From NCBI GenBank assembly GCA_012934845.2, contig WNNJ02001835.1:1-64000 (forward strand): a stretch of 64,000 bases of DNA. Reading direction: 5' to 3'. Under the pieces are notes generated by a model. That model was not told the DNA's origin, searched no databases, and was given only the letters and a program-made list of their open reading frames with translations. The position numbers and the translations under genes were made by a program. This document shows, piece by piece, positions 33,186 through 46,500 of this stretch; positions within the stretch are counted from its first letter, which is position 1; each line of letters starts with the position of its first letter. Source of the DNA: Pomphorhynchus laevis. Taxonomy: Eukaryota; Acanthocephala; Palaeacanthocephala; Echinorhynchida; Pomphorhynchidae.

Positions 33186-33950
33186 ATGCAAAGTAATCAA
33201 GAGCCTTTTTCACTGAATATCCTTCAGTGGAATTCGGGAGGTGCTTCTGCCTTTAGCCTTTTATCTGGTAGAGATGCAGATGTTGTAGTCCTTCAAAAGA
33301 CGCGGTCTATCCGTATCCCTCAGGACATTACTCGATTTATCCCTCAGCATATATACACCCACTTCACTCCGTATATAACCACTCCTCACTCCTCTTCATT
33401 TCAAGGTCTTTTAACCTTAGTTAAATCCACCTTAAGATCTTCCCTCCTTCTTAACTATTCTTGTCCAGCCCTATCTTGTTTGGCTATATCACTTCGTAAG
33501 AACGTTAAATGCATCAGTATAGCCGATATTTATATACGGCCAGGAGAAATTCACAAGAACCGTGATTTTCTGGATAGTATATTAGGTAGTGGCTATGACA
33601 TGTTACTTGGTGACTTCAACGACAGAACTGGTCGTTGGATTAATGCTGCAAACCGCAGAGCAAGGATCGACTATCTTATTCACAAACTACCTTCTCCCAC
33701 CATTCATTGTTCAACAACTTATTCACTCCTCGACATATTACTGCTTCAAAAGACGTGGTTGTTGAATCCCATCTGTACTGAGCAGACGCGCCAACAACAG
33801 ACCACCTCTCATGACCTAATTCGTTGGAGGTTAGAGGAAGATACGTTGCTGAGTAGAAAGTTCCACTTTGATCCCATCAGGGTGGCTTTCTTTCAGGCAG
33901 CTATCCAACTCTTCCCCCGAATTGGGAATGAAGAGTTTGACCGAATTTAA
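33186..33950 (+). CDS. ORF2 endonuclease domain, LINE family A copy 3
   Basis: The 254 codons start MQSNQEPFSLNILQWNSGGA, the natural start of ORF2. Landmarks are NILQWN (about 10-15), the DADVVVLQKTRSIRIP block (about 36-51), LGDFNDRTGRWINAANRRAR (about 141-160), and the HDLIRW and LSRKFHF segments near the end. The position that is E in copies 1 and 2 (LQET) is K here (LQKT). That E is normally a metal-binding residue of the endonuclease, so this copy is probably inactive. The frame closes near LFPRIGNEEFDRI, where the register moves to another frame. Confidence 0.8.
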   Translation: MQSNQEPFSLNILQWNSGGASAFSLLSGRDADVVVLQKTRSIRIPQDITRFIPQHIYTHFTPYITTPHSSSFQGLLTLVKSTLRSSLLLNYSCPALSCLAISLRKNVKCISIADIYIRPGEIHKNRDFLDSILGSGYDMLLGDFNDRTGRWINAANRRARIDYLIHKLPSPTIHCSTTYSLLDILLLQKTWLLNPICTEQTRQQQTTSHDLIRWRLEEDTLLSRKFHFDPIRVAFFQAAIQLFPRIGNEEFDRI

Positions 33951-34383
33951 TACCTACCTCTCTTCGCAAGCTACCGCGATACTATCGACTACCTATAAAG
34001 GTCGCATATACAATCCCACTCCAACAAAACTCAAGGTACTTGCTAAAATGCTACACCTTCCTAATCTCTCTTGTTCCGCCAGACAAGCCCTCTCGAATAA
34101 ATTCTGGAGCACCAGATATAGGTTCCAGCTGAGTAGGGATAAGGAAAGCATTTCTCGCCTTAGTTCTTCTCAGCCTTCCTTCTGGATGATATTAAAAAAG
34201 GAGAAGTTTGTCTGTTGGAAGAATAGAGCTTTAGGTTGGATTGGTAGAATAGGCCTTGATAAAGTTTTGGATGAGTCACTATCCCTACACAATTATGTAG
34301 CCACTAAATCACCCCAACCAATCCCGCCTTGGTGTGACTTCAGGAGTAGGGACTTATCTGGTACAGATATTTTTAACTCCTAG
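33868..34383 (+). pseudogene. ORF2 linker between endonuclease and RT, LINE family A copy 3
   Basis: Continues the register after the frame change: TEFNTYLSSQATAILSTTYK, ARQALSNKFWSTRYRFQLSR and then a Trp-rich stretch, KFVCWKNRALGWIGRIGL. The same block in copy 2 lies at 13983-14340. It corresponds to the linker that precedes the RT core in I/R1-type elements and has no separate known function. Confidence 0.7.
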
Positions 34384-34639
34384 GGACCACTCCCTGGTAC
34401 CACCAGAACCTTTGCGTCTTTCTCAACTCGTGTCTGTAACCTTTTAACAGACAGTCAGAGGAAGGAAGTCGCCATAACAATGCTATTAGCCTCCCCGTTC
34501 GACATTGCTAACATTAATATTATCCGTAGAGTATTTTTGCCTAAAAAGAAGTCGATTACATGTCCCAAAGATCTGCGGCCTATTTCAATTCAAAACTCCC
34601 TCATCTCCATTTAAGAAAATGCGGTTGCGCGTAAAATCC

Positions 34640-35630
34640 GCGATCATCTAAGGAGGCGAAATTTAATCCCACCAGGTTTTCATGGTATGTAAAAGACCGC
34701 TCGGTCCATTCAGCAATAGATGAAGTTCAACAGTTTTGTCAAGATAGCAGTCATCAGCTCGCTGTGACTCTTTCTTGACTTTTCGGCTGCTTTTGACCGC
34801 ATTTCCATCCCTTTTGTTATCACTTCTCTCAGGTCCCTCGGGTTGCCTGCGAGAGTTGTTAACAGGGTGGAAATATTGCTGTACACAAGCGATTCTTCTA
34901 TGAAGACGACCCTGATGCACGTCAGTTCTACCCTATTACAGGTGTGCCTCAAGGCTCCCCACTTTCTCCAATCTTGTATCTTGCTGCCTCCATTGAACTC
35001 TACAAAAAATTCAAACGCGATCAACATATTGTGGTATACGCTGATGATACCACAGCCCTGTTCTCTGGACGCAGGTGCAAAGATGTAGTCTCTGACATCA
35101 GCCGTTTCTTTACTAGATTAAATGATCAGCTGCCCTTGTCCAACCTTGTTTTAAACTCCTCCAAATCGCAGGTGGTTGTCTTTCATGGAGCCACTACGAC
35201 AAGGAAAAAACTAAAGAGATTAACACTCTCAGCTCTAACTTTCATCCTGACTAATCAACCACTCCCTACCTTCAGAAGTCAAGTAAAATACCTGGGGTTC
35301 ACCATTATGATGAACTGGTCAGCAAAAGCTGACTTACTAAAACGTATCCTGAAGAAAGCTAGATGGGCCCTGAAACGGGCCCAATATCTGTCATTGAAAG
35401 AGAAAACCCAAGTGCGCCTCTGGGGTACTTGGGCTATCTCGGGATTGGTTTTCTTTTCAAGAAGACGTCCCCCAGAACAAAGACTAAGATTTCTTAAGCT
35501 CCTCATCTTGCGATTACCAAGCATCGTCCGCCTTGATTGGATTATTCGGGGGGGGGTGAAAGACCCCGGGTGGTTCAGTCGAAGGGCGGCGTGTTGGATT
35601 GGCTGTGGGGGTCAGATCCCGCGGACCTGA
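34640..35630 (+). pseudogene. ORF2 reverse transcriptase, LINE family A copy 3
   Basis: The early RT region (34640-34940) is in mixed frames but keeps the SAFDRIS-type motif A. The 228-codon open stretch at 34944-35630 holds PQGSPLSPILYLAASIELYK (motif B), VVYADDTTALFSGRRC (motif C, both Asp present), QVKYLGFTIMMNW, and the C-terminal RLPSIVRLDWIIRGG with GWFSRRAACWIGCGG. The last block is Cys/Trp-rich and is missing from copy 2. Nearly the same protein is encoded by copy 2 at 14499-15614. Confidence 0.8.
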
Positions 35631-35769
35631 GGCCTTAAAGATTGGTAAAAACCTGAATCGAGACTCATTAGCTAATTTTTTCATTCCTGTATTTTTGATA
35701 CAAGTTCATTTTTGTTTTATTTTTTAGTTGTTATATAACACTAAGTTTTGTTATTTAAGAAAATCTTTA

Positions 35770-36350
35770 TCATAAAAGAAGTACGAAAAGATCATTGATA
35801 CAGAATAAGATACGACGCATAATTAAAATATCTTGCACCTTAAAGGCACAGTATGAAGTCATACAATCAATTAAAAAGGATTTTCTGAAACGGAAATATA
35901 CAAAGCTAGAAATCGATTGTGAAATTCGCAAAGCGGCAAAAAATTAAAAGAAACGAATTGCTCATTAAACGCAGCAATAAAGCATTATAAACGGTGGCTG
36001 TTTTTTCAATATAATCCAGCGCTACAATCAGTACATCGCGATATGTTGAAGGCTTGTAGCACTGTGGGTGTAATGGGAAACCCTCTTATGTAAAGACCAT
36101 AAAATAGGCATTGGTGAAGTCACGATTTGTATCGCATACAGTTAACGAAAGAGTATCGAAACAATAAATTAGTCAACCTTGAGACCGACCCGAGTGTAAA
36201 ACCTGCCAAATTATAGAAACAGCAACGTGTATTCGAAGCGGAGTGACAAATAGTGAGTATCGTATAAAGATCGATAACAACTTCAATTGTGCGTCCTCGC
36301 ATAATATACATATGCAGCTAATTACCGCATATGTGCTATTCAATCCGTAG
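35770..36350 (+). mobile_element. Second Penelope-like element, right part (RT tail and GIY-YIG entry)
   Basis: Begins HKRSTKRSLIQNKIRRIIKI, continuing the PLE register from 31874. It then has QYEVIQSIKKDFLKRKYTK (late RT/thumb), and after frame changes VKTIK...LVKSRF and RPECKTCQIIETATCI, YRIKIDNNFNCASSHNIHMQ. The C-K-T-C motif followed by Y-x-I and N-C-x-S-x-N is the usual lead-in to the GIY-YIG domain of canonical Penelope elements. Here the endonuclease follows the RT, unlike the permuted element at 26.7 kb. The rest of the endonuclease is not seen. Confidence 0.75.
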
Positions 36351-38515
36351 TAGAGACTACTAATGCGTTAACCACAAGGATAAACAACCGGATTATAAAT
36401 AATATATTACATATATTATTATATATAATCTGGAATTATTTAATCATACAATTATTCCAAATAGTTTGGATGATCGTAAATACAGAATGAAGAAATAAGG
36501 AATCATTCTGAATTACAACAGTTTATATTGCATTTTATGAGTTCAATATGATTATATTAATTAACTTAAATCTGATCATGAATTAAATTTATCAAATTTC
36601 ATGACTTAAATCTGATGTTTATCTTTTATATTATTTAAAATCAACCTATATTCAGTAGAGCATTTGTGAGTTAATTACCTGCACAAACGACAATTGAAAA
36701 AGCTGTCGCAGGTGGAAACATTGTCAAGAAGCGTTGAAATAGTTAAATCTTCATGAAGCAGAATTTTTTATAAATGTGACAGTCTGTTTTGTATTGATTA
36801 AACCCTGTTGCTATCCGAGTCAAGAAAAAGAGGCTGAAACCATATAACATAGCAGTTTGTCCAGATTACCTTTAATATTTATTCTGATACTGAATTTATT
36901 AATTCTTAAAATGAAATGATTACACGTAATTTTGCAACTTCGATTCATAATAATTTACTAAAATTCTTAGCGTATAAAATTAATACAGTTTAATAATATC
37001 AATTTTGATATTATTAAAATTTTATTTTAATGATATAAAATTACTAATGTTTTCATAAAAATAGCGGGGTATTTATTACTGCTTCACTCTGTACATCCAA
37101 TAGACATAATAGGCGGCAATAATTTACATAATCATTTACGATTCTTAAGTTGAACATATAAGAAAATATCATTAGTAATTTATATTCATATTTCCATAAT
37201 ATGTATTCACTTGAATAAAACATTACTCACATATTTATTTACCAAAGGAGATCAGAGAAATATAAGAGAAAACACGTTTGTATTGTTTCCGCAAGATAAT
37301 TATGACATCAGATGATACCAATATTATATACTTCAAAATTTTATTTTTTCAAATTTGGCATCAAATATTAATTTATATTTTATCTAAGTTGTATTTTAGA
37401 CTCTTAATTTTTGATAATAAAGCCTTTCTATAAAGATTAATTCTACATAACTATAAAGATTAATTAATTCAAAATTGAAATCTTATCGATACGTTGTTGA
37501 AACTGTTACATATATTTTAATTGACATAAATGTTTGCATAAATATCTTAGTTATTATCACATATAAGAATCACATTTTATTCGTTATGTGGTGGCTCGTT
37601 ATGCTGTCTCAACGAAAATCAAGACTCGGAAAGAGATTGTTTTCTCCCAACATTTTCGTTTTTACACTTTAGTCAAAATGTAATTATTTTAAAGCAATTT
37701 TATTTATTATCATATAGAATATTATTCGTCCTGAGTATTTCCTGAGGAGTTCGTTGAGCGGTAATTTGAATTCATTTTGCAGCTATTATGCTAATTTACA
37801 AACTGTGGATACGAATATATACAGACATGTGTTGTCATTTTACGAAATACATTATTTCACGTTATATTAGATACTCTTTTTGGATATTTCACCTGAAAGA
37901 ATTTTTTAATTTTTAGTTAGACGACTTCGCGGCAGCTTGTTTGCTTGCAACAATTCAGCAACATTTAATTAATGTTGACTGTGAGACGCTTAAAAACAAA
38001 TTATAAAATTGCTGATGTCTATTCAAACTTTAAGGTTTATAATTTATATCTTACATTGTGAGTTTATCACGATTTCTTTTATGCTTTTATAGTTTATGTA
38101 CATAAATAAAAATGAATGTTGTTCCAGCAATTTACTCAACAACTCCATGCATATTCGGTGCAGTATTTACGTTATAAATAAGACTGACTTTTTCAATCTT
38201 AAAATCAAACATTAAATTTCAAAGATTAAATGTAAAGATTATGCAGATTAAATAAAGATCTGTTTATACAGATTAAATAAAGTGTATGACTGAAGCGGTT
38301 TGTCTTGGATGCATTAAACTTATAAGTTTATGACTTTTATTTTTTTATGTTTTATACCTGATTACAAAACAGTTCCTGTTGATTACCTCTATATTCGAAT
38401 ACATTGAAAATGGATATATTGTAAATTGTTGATAATGATCCATTATTGATAAAGAAGTATTGCTTAATTCTAATTATATTAATCAATGATATAATAATAT
38501 TATCGTCTTCTATAA
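36351..38515. other. No gene recognised
   Basis: AT-rich intergenic DNA with only short open frames (for example 37475-37672) lacking recognisable domains. Confidence 0.55.
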
Positions 38516-38520
38516 GGACG

Positions 38521-38562
38521 GGTATTTTACCAGGTAAAATACCCCAGGTATTTTACCTGGTA
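38521..38562. repeat. Double palindrome
   Basis: GGTATTTTACC/AGGTAAAATACC (38521-38543) is followed at once by CCAGGTATTTTACCTGG (38544-38560). The three arms share one core and can form alternative hairpins. Confidence 0.85.
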
Positions 38563-38574
38563 TGTAAAGACTCG

Positions 38575-38680
38575 GAATGGTTGCTTATTCAATATGGAGA
38601 AGAGAGATGAGATTGCTAGTCTCTTTAATTTTTTCTTTGTTGCTGGAACGCCATTAAAAACAACCACCTGCGATTTTTTG
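38575..38680 (-). mobile_element. Short LINE family A fragment (RT part)
   Basis: Matches 8740-8830 of copy 1 closely (TTGCTAGTCTCTTT, then CAACCACCTGCGATTTT). On the minus strand it corresponds to the SQVVVFHGATTTRKKLKRL region of the RT. It is an isolated 100-bp piece with AT-rich flanks. Confidence 0.75.
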
Positions 38681-38699
38681 TTTTATAATATAATATATT

Positions 38700-39880
38700 A
38701 TATTGGATAATTATAATAATTAATAATATAATTATATTATATTATTATATATAATATAATATATTATAAAAATACAATATATATTATATTAGGGCACCCG
38801 ATATAATATAATTAATGGCACCTAATGACCAAGCGGGTTCATTCATCATTATCTTTTATGACTAAAAACGGTTGCATTCTTAATTTCCGTAGCACCAATG
38901 CTTTTAATCATAAAAACACTATAAACTGTCGGATAACTTCACTAACACAGACTGCTATTCGAACTACTAAATGGTTTGTCTTAAATATCAGCTTTTCACT
39001 GAATAAATCCCAATGATATAAATAAGCAATATTTTGGTGTTTAAACTTATTTTACTCATTTGTTAAATAAATTGATTTTTATAAAGTAAAATAGTAAATT
39101 TAATTAGTCTGAGTTAACACTATCGGATACCGCGTATTGAAACAGATAAAATGGTAATTCAAATTGCACAGGATAAGTTTTCTAATTAAAGTTTATTTCG
39201 ACAAATTAGATCACACCTGGTAGGATGTCAGTTTTAATGAGTTTATTATTATCGGATTTTGTGTTTTAATAAAATGAAATCAGGTTTGTCGGTTTTAAGT
39301 TTTTAGTTTATTTTTAAATTTTTGCAATATTGAATGTAAATAATTAGTGTTATCAAAAGACAGTATAAAAATTGAACAACTCTTATAGTATTTAAGTAAA
39401 AATTTAAACATTATTTATTTAAAAATTTAAATAACTATCTAAATACGTTATTTACTTATTGAAATATAAATATATAGCATATTTTAATACGTTATTAAGT
39501 ACTATTGTACTATTGAATAATACTATTATGTTATACTATTATGTCATACTATTATATTAGATAATTTATTGAATAAATAAGGGTATCTAGTCAATAGACA
39601 AGATAGAAAATTACTAATCAAATAATATTATATTATTATACTATAATTAATATTATTAACAATATTATAATATGATTACTATATCATATTATCAGATCAG
39701 TTAATATTATTTGATACTAAATAGCGTTAAATATACAGTTTTGTGTATAGTTATTCCATTTTGTGATTAACCTCCAATAATAATATTTTAATGAATTGTT
39801 CATTTTAGTGATAACCGATATTTTAGTAAATTTGTAAATGTAACATTACCAATCACTTGAAATCGTAAGTACAGACATAA
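38700..39880. other. No gene recognised
   Basis: Low-complexity ATATAATATA stretches, then AT-rich DNA. An open frame at 38825-39016 has no recognisable domain. Confidence 0.5.
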
Positions 39881-39883
39881 AGA

Positions 39884-39975
39884 GTATTTATATAGCGTTA
39901 ACCTTTTAGATAATGAATGTTTTACCCAAGTATTTATATAGCGTTAACCTTTTAGATAATGAATGTTTTACCCAA
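39884..39975 (+). repeat. 46-bp tandem duplication
   Basis: Two near-identical copies of the stretch starting GTATTTATATAGCGTTAACC, at 39884 and 39930. Confidence 0.9.
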
Positions 39976-40239
39976 CGTCAATAGCGATTTGGTATACCAA
40001 AGTGGTGAAGAAGTTAACAATTATACAAATAAGGTTTATTTGAATTTAAAAAGTAAAATGTGATAAGATTTTTCATAAAAACTTTTAATACTTCCTAAAT
40101 TTATATTCCTTGAATTTATACTTGGCTTTTAAATGATCAGCTAAATCGATGGCAACAGGCACACATTTTTAATCACACACTTTTCTACACGGGAATTTAT
40201 AAATAAAGATAAATAATTATAAATAATAAATAATTATAT

Positions 40240-41640
40240 TGGATTTTCTAAAATTAATATTTATATAACGATAACATTTAAAGTCAATTTTATAATTTGA
40301 CTAATAAGTAACAGGCGTTGTAGCGGTCATCAAGAGGAACTGCTATGCTATCATGTTTCGGATTCGATTCTATAAATTGATGTTGTCCGGTTTACGATAA
40401 TCAACTATCAGAGCTTTAGTTTCATTTTTGAAAATTAATTCAATTAAATTCGCAACGATATTCAGGCTTGTTCGTCAAGTTTTATTTCAAGTTTTAGCTC
40501 GTTAAGATATTTTTTTCTTGTTTGTGAGTTGACGCAAATCTTATCTTCGTTAGTCATTCTTATTTGTATTACCTTCCTTATCCGCATTGCAACTCATAAT
40601 ATCATTAGTATCACACAAGTTCATCAACTTTATTGATATTATACTAATCATATCAGATAACTGAACCTACGTATTTTATACTATATTTTAATAATATTTT
40701 GTTGATTTATACTTCTTTATCATAAGAAATATCAAACTGTCTTGAAAATAAGCAGAAAAATAATGTCGTATCAATAATACATAGTTTCAGTATTCCTAAC
40801 AGATGGTTATATTACCGGAAAACAAAGTCCACGGGTCGATAATAACTTGCCAGTAGAGCAAATTTATAACTGAGTCTACGTATGTTATACAATATATAAA
40901 TCAAAAATAAAGATAAATAATAAATAATTATATAAGATTTTATATAATTTATATTTATATTAAGTTAAAATTAAAAATTGAAATTTAAAATAAACGTCAA
41001 TTTTATGTATTGACTAATAAATAACAGACGTTGTATCAGAATAAGGATTAGAGGTTATCAAGAGGAGCTGCTATGCTATCAGTTTTCGGCCCCTATTCCT
41101 CGTCCAAACATAGCAGCGGAGCCAAACACGTACTAATGATGTATATACTCTGGTGAAATTTGATTTTCTTGTTTATAAATAATTTTTAAATAAGATCTTA
41201 TATAATTTATATCAAGTTAAAATAAAAAATTGAAATTTTAAAATAAAACTCATTTTTATGAATTGAATAATAAATAACAGACGTTGTATCAAAATAAGGA
41301 TAGAGGTTTATCAGGAATAACTGCTATGCTGTCAGGTTTCGACCCCTAAATTCAAATTACGACTCGTAGAAAAATAAAATTTCCTGCTCAATTCGTTCCT
41401 GATATCACCTAATTGTGATACAGTATTAGTTGATTTGAAAACCAAGTCCACAGGTCAAAAATGCATAGTTTCAGTATTTCTGACAGAATAACTGCTATGT
41501 TATCAGGTTACGGATTCGATTTCATAATTAATATAAAATATTTATGTATTTAATTATCATATTTGTACTAAATTACTACGTATTTCTTCACCCAACCAAC
41601 TATTCCTCGACCCAACATAGCAGCGGGGCCACAAATACAA
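40240..41640. mobile_element. Cluster of repeat B copies
   Basis: At least four partial copies in the same orientation (about 40305-40440, 40655-41160, 41200-41345 and 41455-41640). Blocks come in a fixed order: a CAG(A/G)TAACTGA(A/G)(T/C)CTACG start, a GAAATTTAAAATAAA-GTCAAT stretch, AATAACAGACGTTGTATC, GGATTAGAGGTTATCA, AACTGCTATGCTATCAGG, TTTCGGCCCCTATTCCTCG, ACATAGCAGCGGGGCC, then AATAATGTCGTATCAATAAT with CATAGTTTCAGTATTTC. No protein is encoded. It may be a SINE-like or non-autonomous DNA element; the copies are too broken for me to define the ends. Confidence 0.75.
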
Positions 41641-43442
41641 AGTATACAAACTATAAAAATTGTCTCAACTTTTTGGGCAATTTTTTGATACGTGGAAAAT
41701 AGTAAATTTAAAAAAATTGCACTCCTGTAAATGCAATGAAAAACTGTCGCGAATGTTATATTCTGTGAGTTCGAAAATAATGGCTTCCTAATAGACGGAA
41801 ATTCAATATAATCACAATGCCATCACAGCATCTTGTAAGTCACAACAGATTGTAACATCAAAGATAGCCGTGTTTTTCTTTGATATAGATAAGAACCATA
41901 TAGAGGTCAACGGCCAAAACTTTCTATGTCCAATCATCCATAAAAATCTTGTTATTGATGATCAGAATCTGATTATCAGCAAATTTTCAAACACTTGCAC
42001 ATTACAAAATATGCAAGTTAAGTTTTAATTTAAATAACAAAATTTTTTATTAAAAGAGTACTAAATATACATTAAAAAAACTCAGAATTTTATTTACATA
42101 TATCGATTATATTATTATGCATCGTATATTATTTATGATATTATTATGATATTATTTATTATATTTATTATTTATTGTATTTATTATCGTATATTATTTA
42201 TGAATCAATTCACAAAAATCAATATTTTTTAAATTCTTACTTTTTATATATCTAAATTTTATAAACTCTTAAGATTGAAATATTTTTCATTTACATACAG
42301 CACAAAATACGTAAACTTAGTAAACTGATCTGATAATTCACCTAAACGTGGAAGGGGATGAAGGGAGTAACCATATTTGAGTAAAGAAAGTCAATAAATT
42401 CAGTCATTTATTAAAGTTTAAAACGTTTTTATTTCTAATTTCATATATATTTAATAAAATATATCAAATGGCAAAATTTTAAATGCTGGGTCGACGACTT
42501 TTTTCTATTTTACTATAAAAGAGCCGAACATAAAGTTAGTTAGCCTAATATATATAAATAATCAAAATATATTTAAAGTTAATTTCAACTCTTAGGTGGA
42601 AATAAAAAATGAAAAACACACATCAAACGTATGCGTTTTCTTAAAATGTATCCGATACATCTTAAAACTCAGATCAGATAACTGAGTCTACGTATGTTAT
42701 ACGATATATAAATAAAAATAAAGACGAATAACAAGATATAAAATTTAAATAAAAACATGTTTAAATCATATAAAAATAAACAGATATGAAATCTCATGAT
42801 AAAAATAAAGATATTATAATAATAAAGATTTTCATTATGTCAAATCTTAACATAAAAATATAACAATTATTAAATATTTATATATAGTACAAAATATGTT
42901 TACTCATTTAACCGATTTACTCATTTACTCATTTATTCAATCCGCAGTGCACCCTCTTGTATATATATAATAAATTTGCTATTCTGAATTTGATCCATTT
43001 CCATGTACAAAACATGCAAACAAAATTTACAATGATTTACTGCATTGATAATTTTTAAAATTAAACATCGGATTATTTACATATTTGATAATAAAAGTGA
43101 GTCATCAAATATCTGGATTGTAAGAAATACAAATTGATAGTTTCTTGTTTATTAATTAATATAGAATATATTAAAATATATTGATGTATATAAACCATTT
43201 ATAGTAAATTTTTTACTTATATGTCAAAATACAGAACCCATTTAGAAAGATCGATCGATATTCTAGAAAACAGTAAATAAATCGGCGTAATTTATAATTT
43301 GAGTGTGATCCATAAATTACTGAAGCAGTAAAATAAATCTTAGAGGATAAGAGGACTTATAACTCTGCCTGAAGTATTTTAAATCTTAAATTATAACATT
43401 TAATTAAACCAGCGTCGATTGGAGGTATTCCTTTAAACTTAG
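41641..43442. other. No gene recognised
   Basis: AT-rich DNA with one more repeat B start at about 42665-42740. Presumed upstream intron or flank of the coiled-coil gene. Confidence 0.5.
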
Positions 43443-43587
43443 ACCGATGCATTTTCTGAACTTTGCCAATTAAAAAGGATAATCTACATGAATGAAGAGA
43501 AAGTTCGATACTTATCTAGACAAAATATGGAACTGAGTAGGCAAAAACGTAGACTGGCTAGTCTAATCTGCAATTTTATCCGACAAG
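43443..43587 (+). CDS. Coiled-coil gene, first visible exon
   Basis: Acceptor CCTTTAAACTTAG ends at 43442 and donor CAAG|GTAAATG lies at 43588. It encodes TDAFSELCQLKRIIYMNEEK followed by VRYLSRQNMELSRQKRRLAS and LICNFIRQ, ending in phase 1. An in-frame ATG at 43488 could be the start, but the frame is open to the acceptor, so an internal exon is as likely. Confidence 0.55.
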
Positions 43588-46500
43588 GTAAATGTATTAA
43601 GAGTAGTATTTTTAGAATATTTTAATTTAAAATACCAAAGTTAAATTATTACAACCGTAAAAGAATTAAAAACTAAAAAATATAAATTTTAAAATAATTT
43701 ATTTAAAATTTAAATAACATTTTCACAAATTCGTATTAATGATATTAGTATGTTATATTATATATTTTAATGTATTAAAATATTTATTCTAACCGAATTT
43801 ATCAACTTATTTTGGCCCGGTTGACAATTTAAAACATTGTTTTGTAATGTACTTTATTTGCTTGATTTATAAGAAAAAAATAGTGATTTATTGATATCAG
43901 GATAATTGATATCAATCAATGATCTAATTAAGTAAAAAATGATGTAATAAATACATTTATTAATAAATTTATGTGTTCGACGTCAAAAGTTTTAATTTCT
44001 AAATGATAACGTGAACTACAAACAAACAAATTATTTATTAATTATTTAATTAATAATCAAATAATTAAAAAAATGTTAATAAAAACAAATTAATTATTTA
44101 ATAATTATCTTTTGAGACATGTTTTAAATTCTTCGTGTAAATGGGAAGTTTAATTAACGCAAAACATTTTCTTTTGTTTCATCAAAATAGCAAGGATGGT
44201 GGGTTTCATTTATTATTTAACTGTAAATGTTTAGTTGAATGTCGTATATTATTAAAAGGAAACATACGACATTTGATATTTTCGTGTAATTTGAGTATTT
44301 CAAGTCGATTTGATTTTTGGAATGTATTGGTTTCAAAATTAAATGCTATGATCCTACTCTTACGCAAAAACTATTCAATCTGTATTTTGATTTAATGATT
44401 ATTAAAATTATGTGTATGTAAACCCTTTCACTTTAAATTTAGAATTGAATATTAAACGTTCTAACGGAAGTTTTGTTGATAATTACAGAAACATTTTTAC
44501 CAATAGACAATCTTTTAATCTACACCATTATGGATCTAGTATAGCACGTTCAAAGTCCGTCCCTGCATCTTGTTGGATTTTAAATAGGGTAAAATATTTT
44601 TAATCTGATTTTCTAAATCGCACTTTCCTAAATGGCACTTTTAATTTGAAATCATTTTAATTTCCTTTATTAAAAGCAACCTTAATTTCCCTCATGACCA
44701 CATTGAAATAAAACAATCGTGTATAAACTGCTTCTTTACTGTCACTAATTTGCAGTTTACTGAACAGTTTTGAAGTGATAAAATTTAACATTTTTTATTG
44801 TAACTGATTTTGTATTGGTCTAAAATGTAGTACTCAACAAATCTGAGTTGTCTTCGGTAGTCATAAAATTACCATGACTTCTATAAATTTTTGTGTACTT
44901 TTTTAATTTATCTTTTTTATAAAGATTCTTTACCTACATGAACAGCGAATTTTCATTCAAGGTCAAAAATTGCTTTTTTAGCATTTTTAGCGGGCAGGAG
45001 GAGCAAAAGAGGAGAATGTGTTTTGAATTAATTTAATATTAGTCAGTAGTTGTAAATATCTATTTCTATTTTTATGGCTATTTTGCGATTAGATATTAAT
45101 GCAAACCTGATCATTAATTATAATATAATTATTAATTAATGTTTAATTATTAATTAATTCATAATATATTATGTACCTAAATATATTTTATTATATACCT
45201 ATTTATCTAAATTAATATATTATAGATTATATTATAGGATAATTAGATTATCATATCTAATTATTAGCTATTTGAGTCAAATAATTTTATTTATTTGCGT
45301 TTTGTATACAATGTCGCTCCCAAGTTGGCTGCATCCTTTATATATGGCACTTTTGCATATATCACAATATAAAAGTATGAAAAAGTTGATAACTTTGTTT
45401 GTTAACAAACTAATTTAGGTAGAATTTTTTACAAAATATAAATTCGAAAAATTATTTACAAAACAATTAGTTAATCTTGTTAGTGACCTGTTAACGGTTC
45501 TGCTCTCATTTTCCTTCTGAAACTAAAATTTTTATAAGGAATATCAAAATGTTAGTAGCTTAGCATTTCGCATCTCGTCCATGGACGGAATTGCAGAATT
45601 AACCGTTTGGTGATTAAATTATATTATAAAAGATATTATTCCTATTAAAATAAAACGTTTAAAGTTTGCTTGACTATATCATACGTATGCAATTTATGGA
45701 ATATTCCAAAATATATTGTAATTCTATACCCATCATTTAAATATCTCCGTTGTGCATCACAAATTTTACAACTTTCCCACTAAAAAATTCGAGAATAAAG
45801 CTTTAATCAATTTAGTCGTTATTAAAGTCATCATTATCAGATAAGTAATTAACTAATCGAATTATCGTATTCAACGATTACGTCATTCCGATTGTTGTTC
45901 GTTTCTGGATCACATCGTCCATAAGGGTTAACATATGCACCTTTTCTAAACGTTCTGTAAAACCCAAAACTATCAGTATATTCCTCCAGAACTACTACTT
46001 TTGTTTTGCACAGGTGTAGTTTGATCTGATTTGAAAGCAGTTCAAAATGAGGAAGTGACTTAATTTCTACCATACTAACGTCCGCAAGTATGCGATATAT
46101 TTGTTCGACAAGTATTTCATTTTTAATATAAGTAAAATGCTTCAACCAAGTAAATATATTCTTCAATGGCGAGGTTCGAATCGGCTGAGCAATACCATCA
46201 CTACTTTCCACTATACACTTTCCACTTTCTTCGGTTAGTTCATGCACGTTAACCGTAATATAAGCAGTTTTCAAATATCTTTCAATTATATTCGTACAGT
46301 GTGAATGAAGCGTACAGAAACGATAGGTGTGACAGAACCAAAGTAGATCAGTTACGTTTTCAATTGTTATAGAAGCGTTAAATTGAGGGTAAATGAATTC
46401 TAAAATTAATAGTACTGCCGACTTTTTATAACATGAAAAATCTAACTGCTTCTCAATTCCCATATCCGAGGACAACTGATCGCTGAGAACATTTGAAGCA

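Larger units (their letters stand above)
31875..35769 (+). mobile_element. LINE family A, copy 3, inserted in a Penelope-like element
   Basis: A 3.9-kb two-ORF LINE between exact 12-bp repeats. ORF1 begins within about 20 bp of the 5' junction (ATG at 31893), so either the 5' UTR is very short or the 5' end is slightly truncated. ORF1 carries three zinc knuckles. ORF2 has endonuclease then RT, and ends RLDWIIRGGVKDPGWFSRRA about 140 bp before the 3' end. There is no poly(A) tail; the 3' end is TTAAGAAAATCTTTAT. A small number of interruptions are visible. Copies 1 and 3 share the GC-rich C-terminal extension that copy 2 lacks. Confidence 0.88.
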
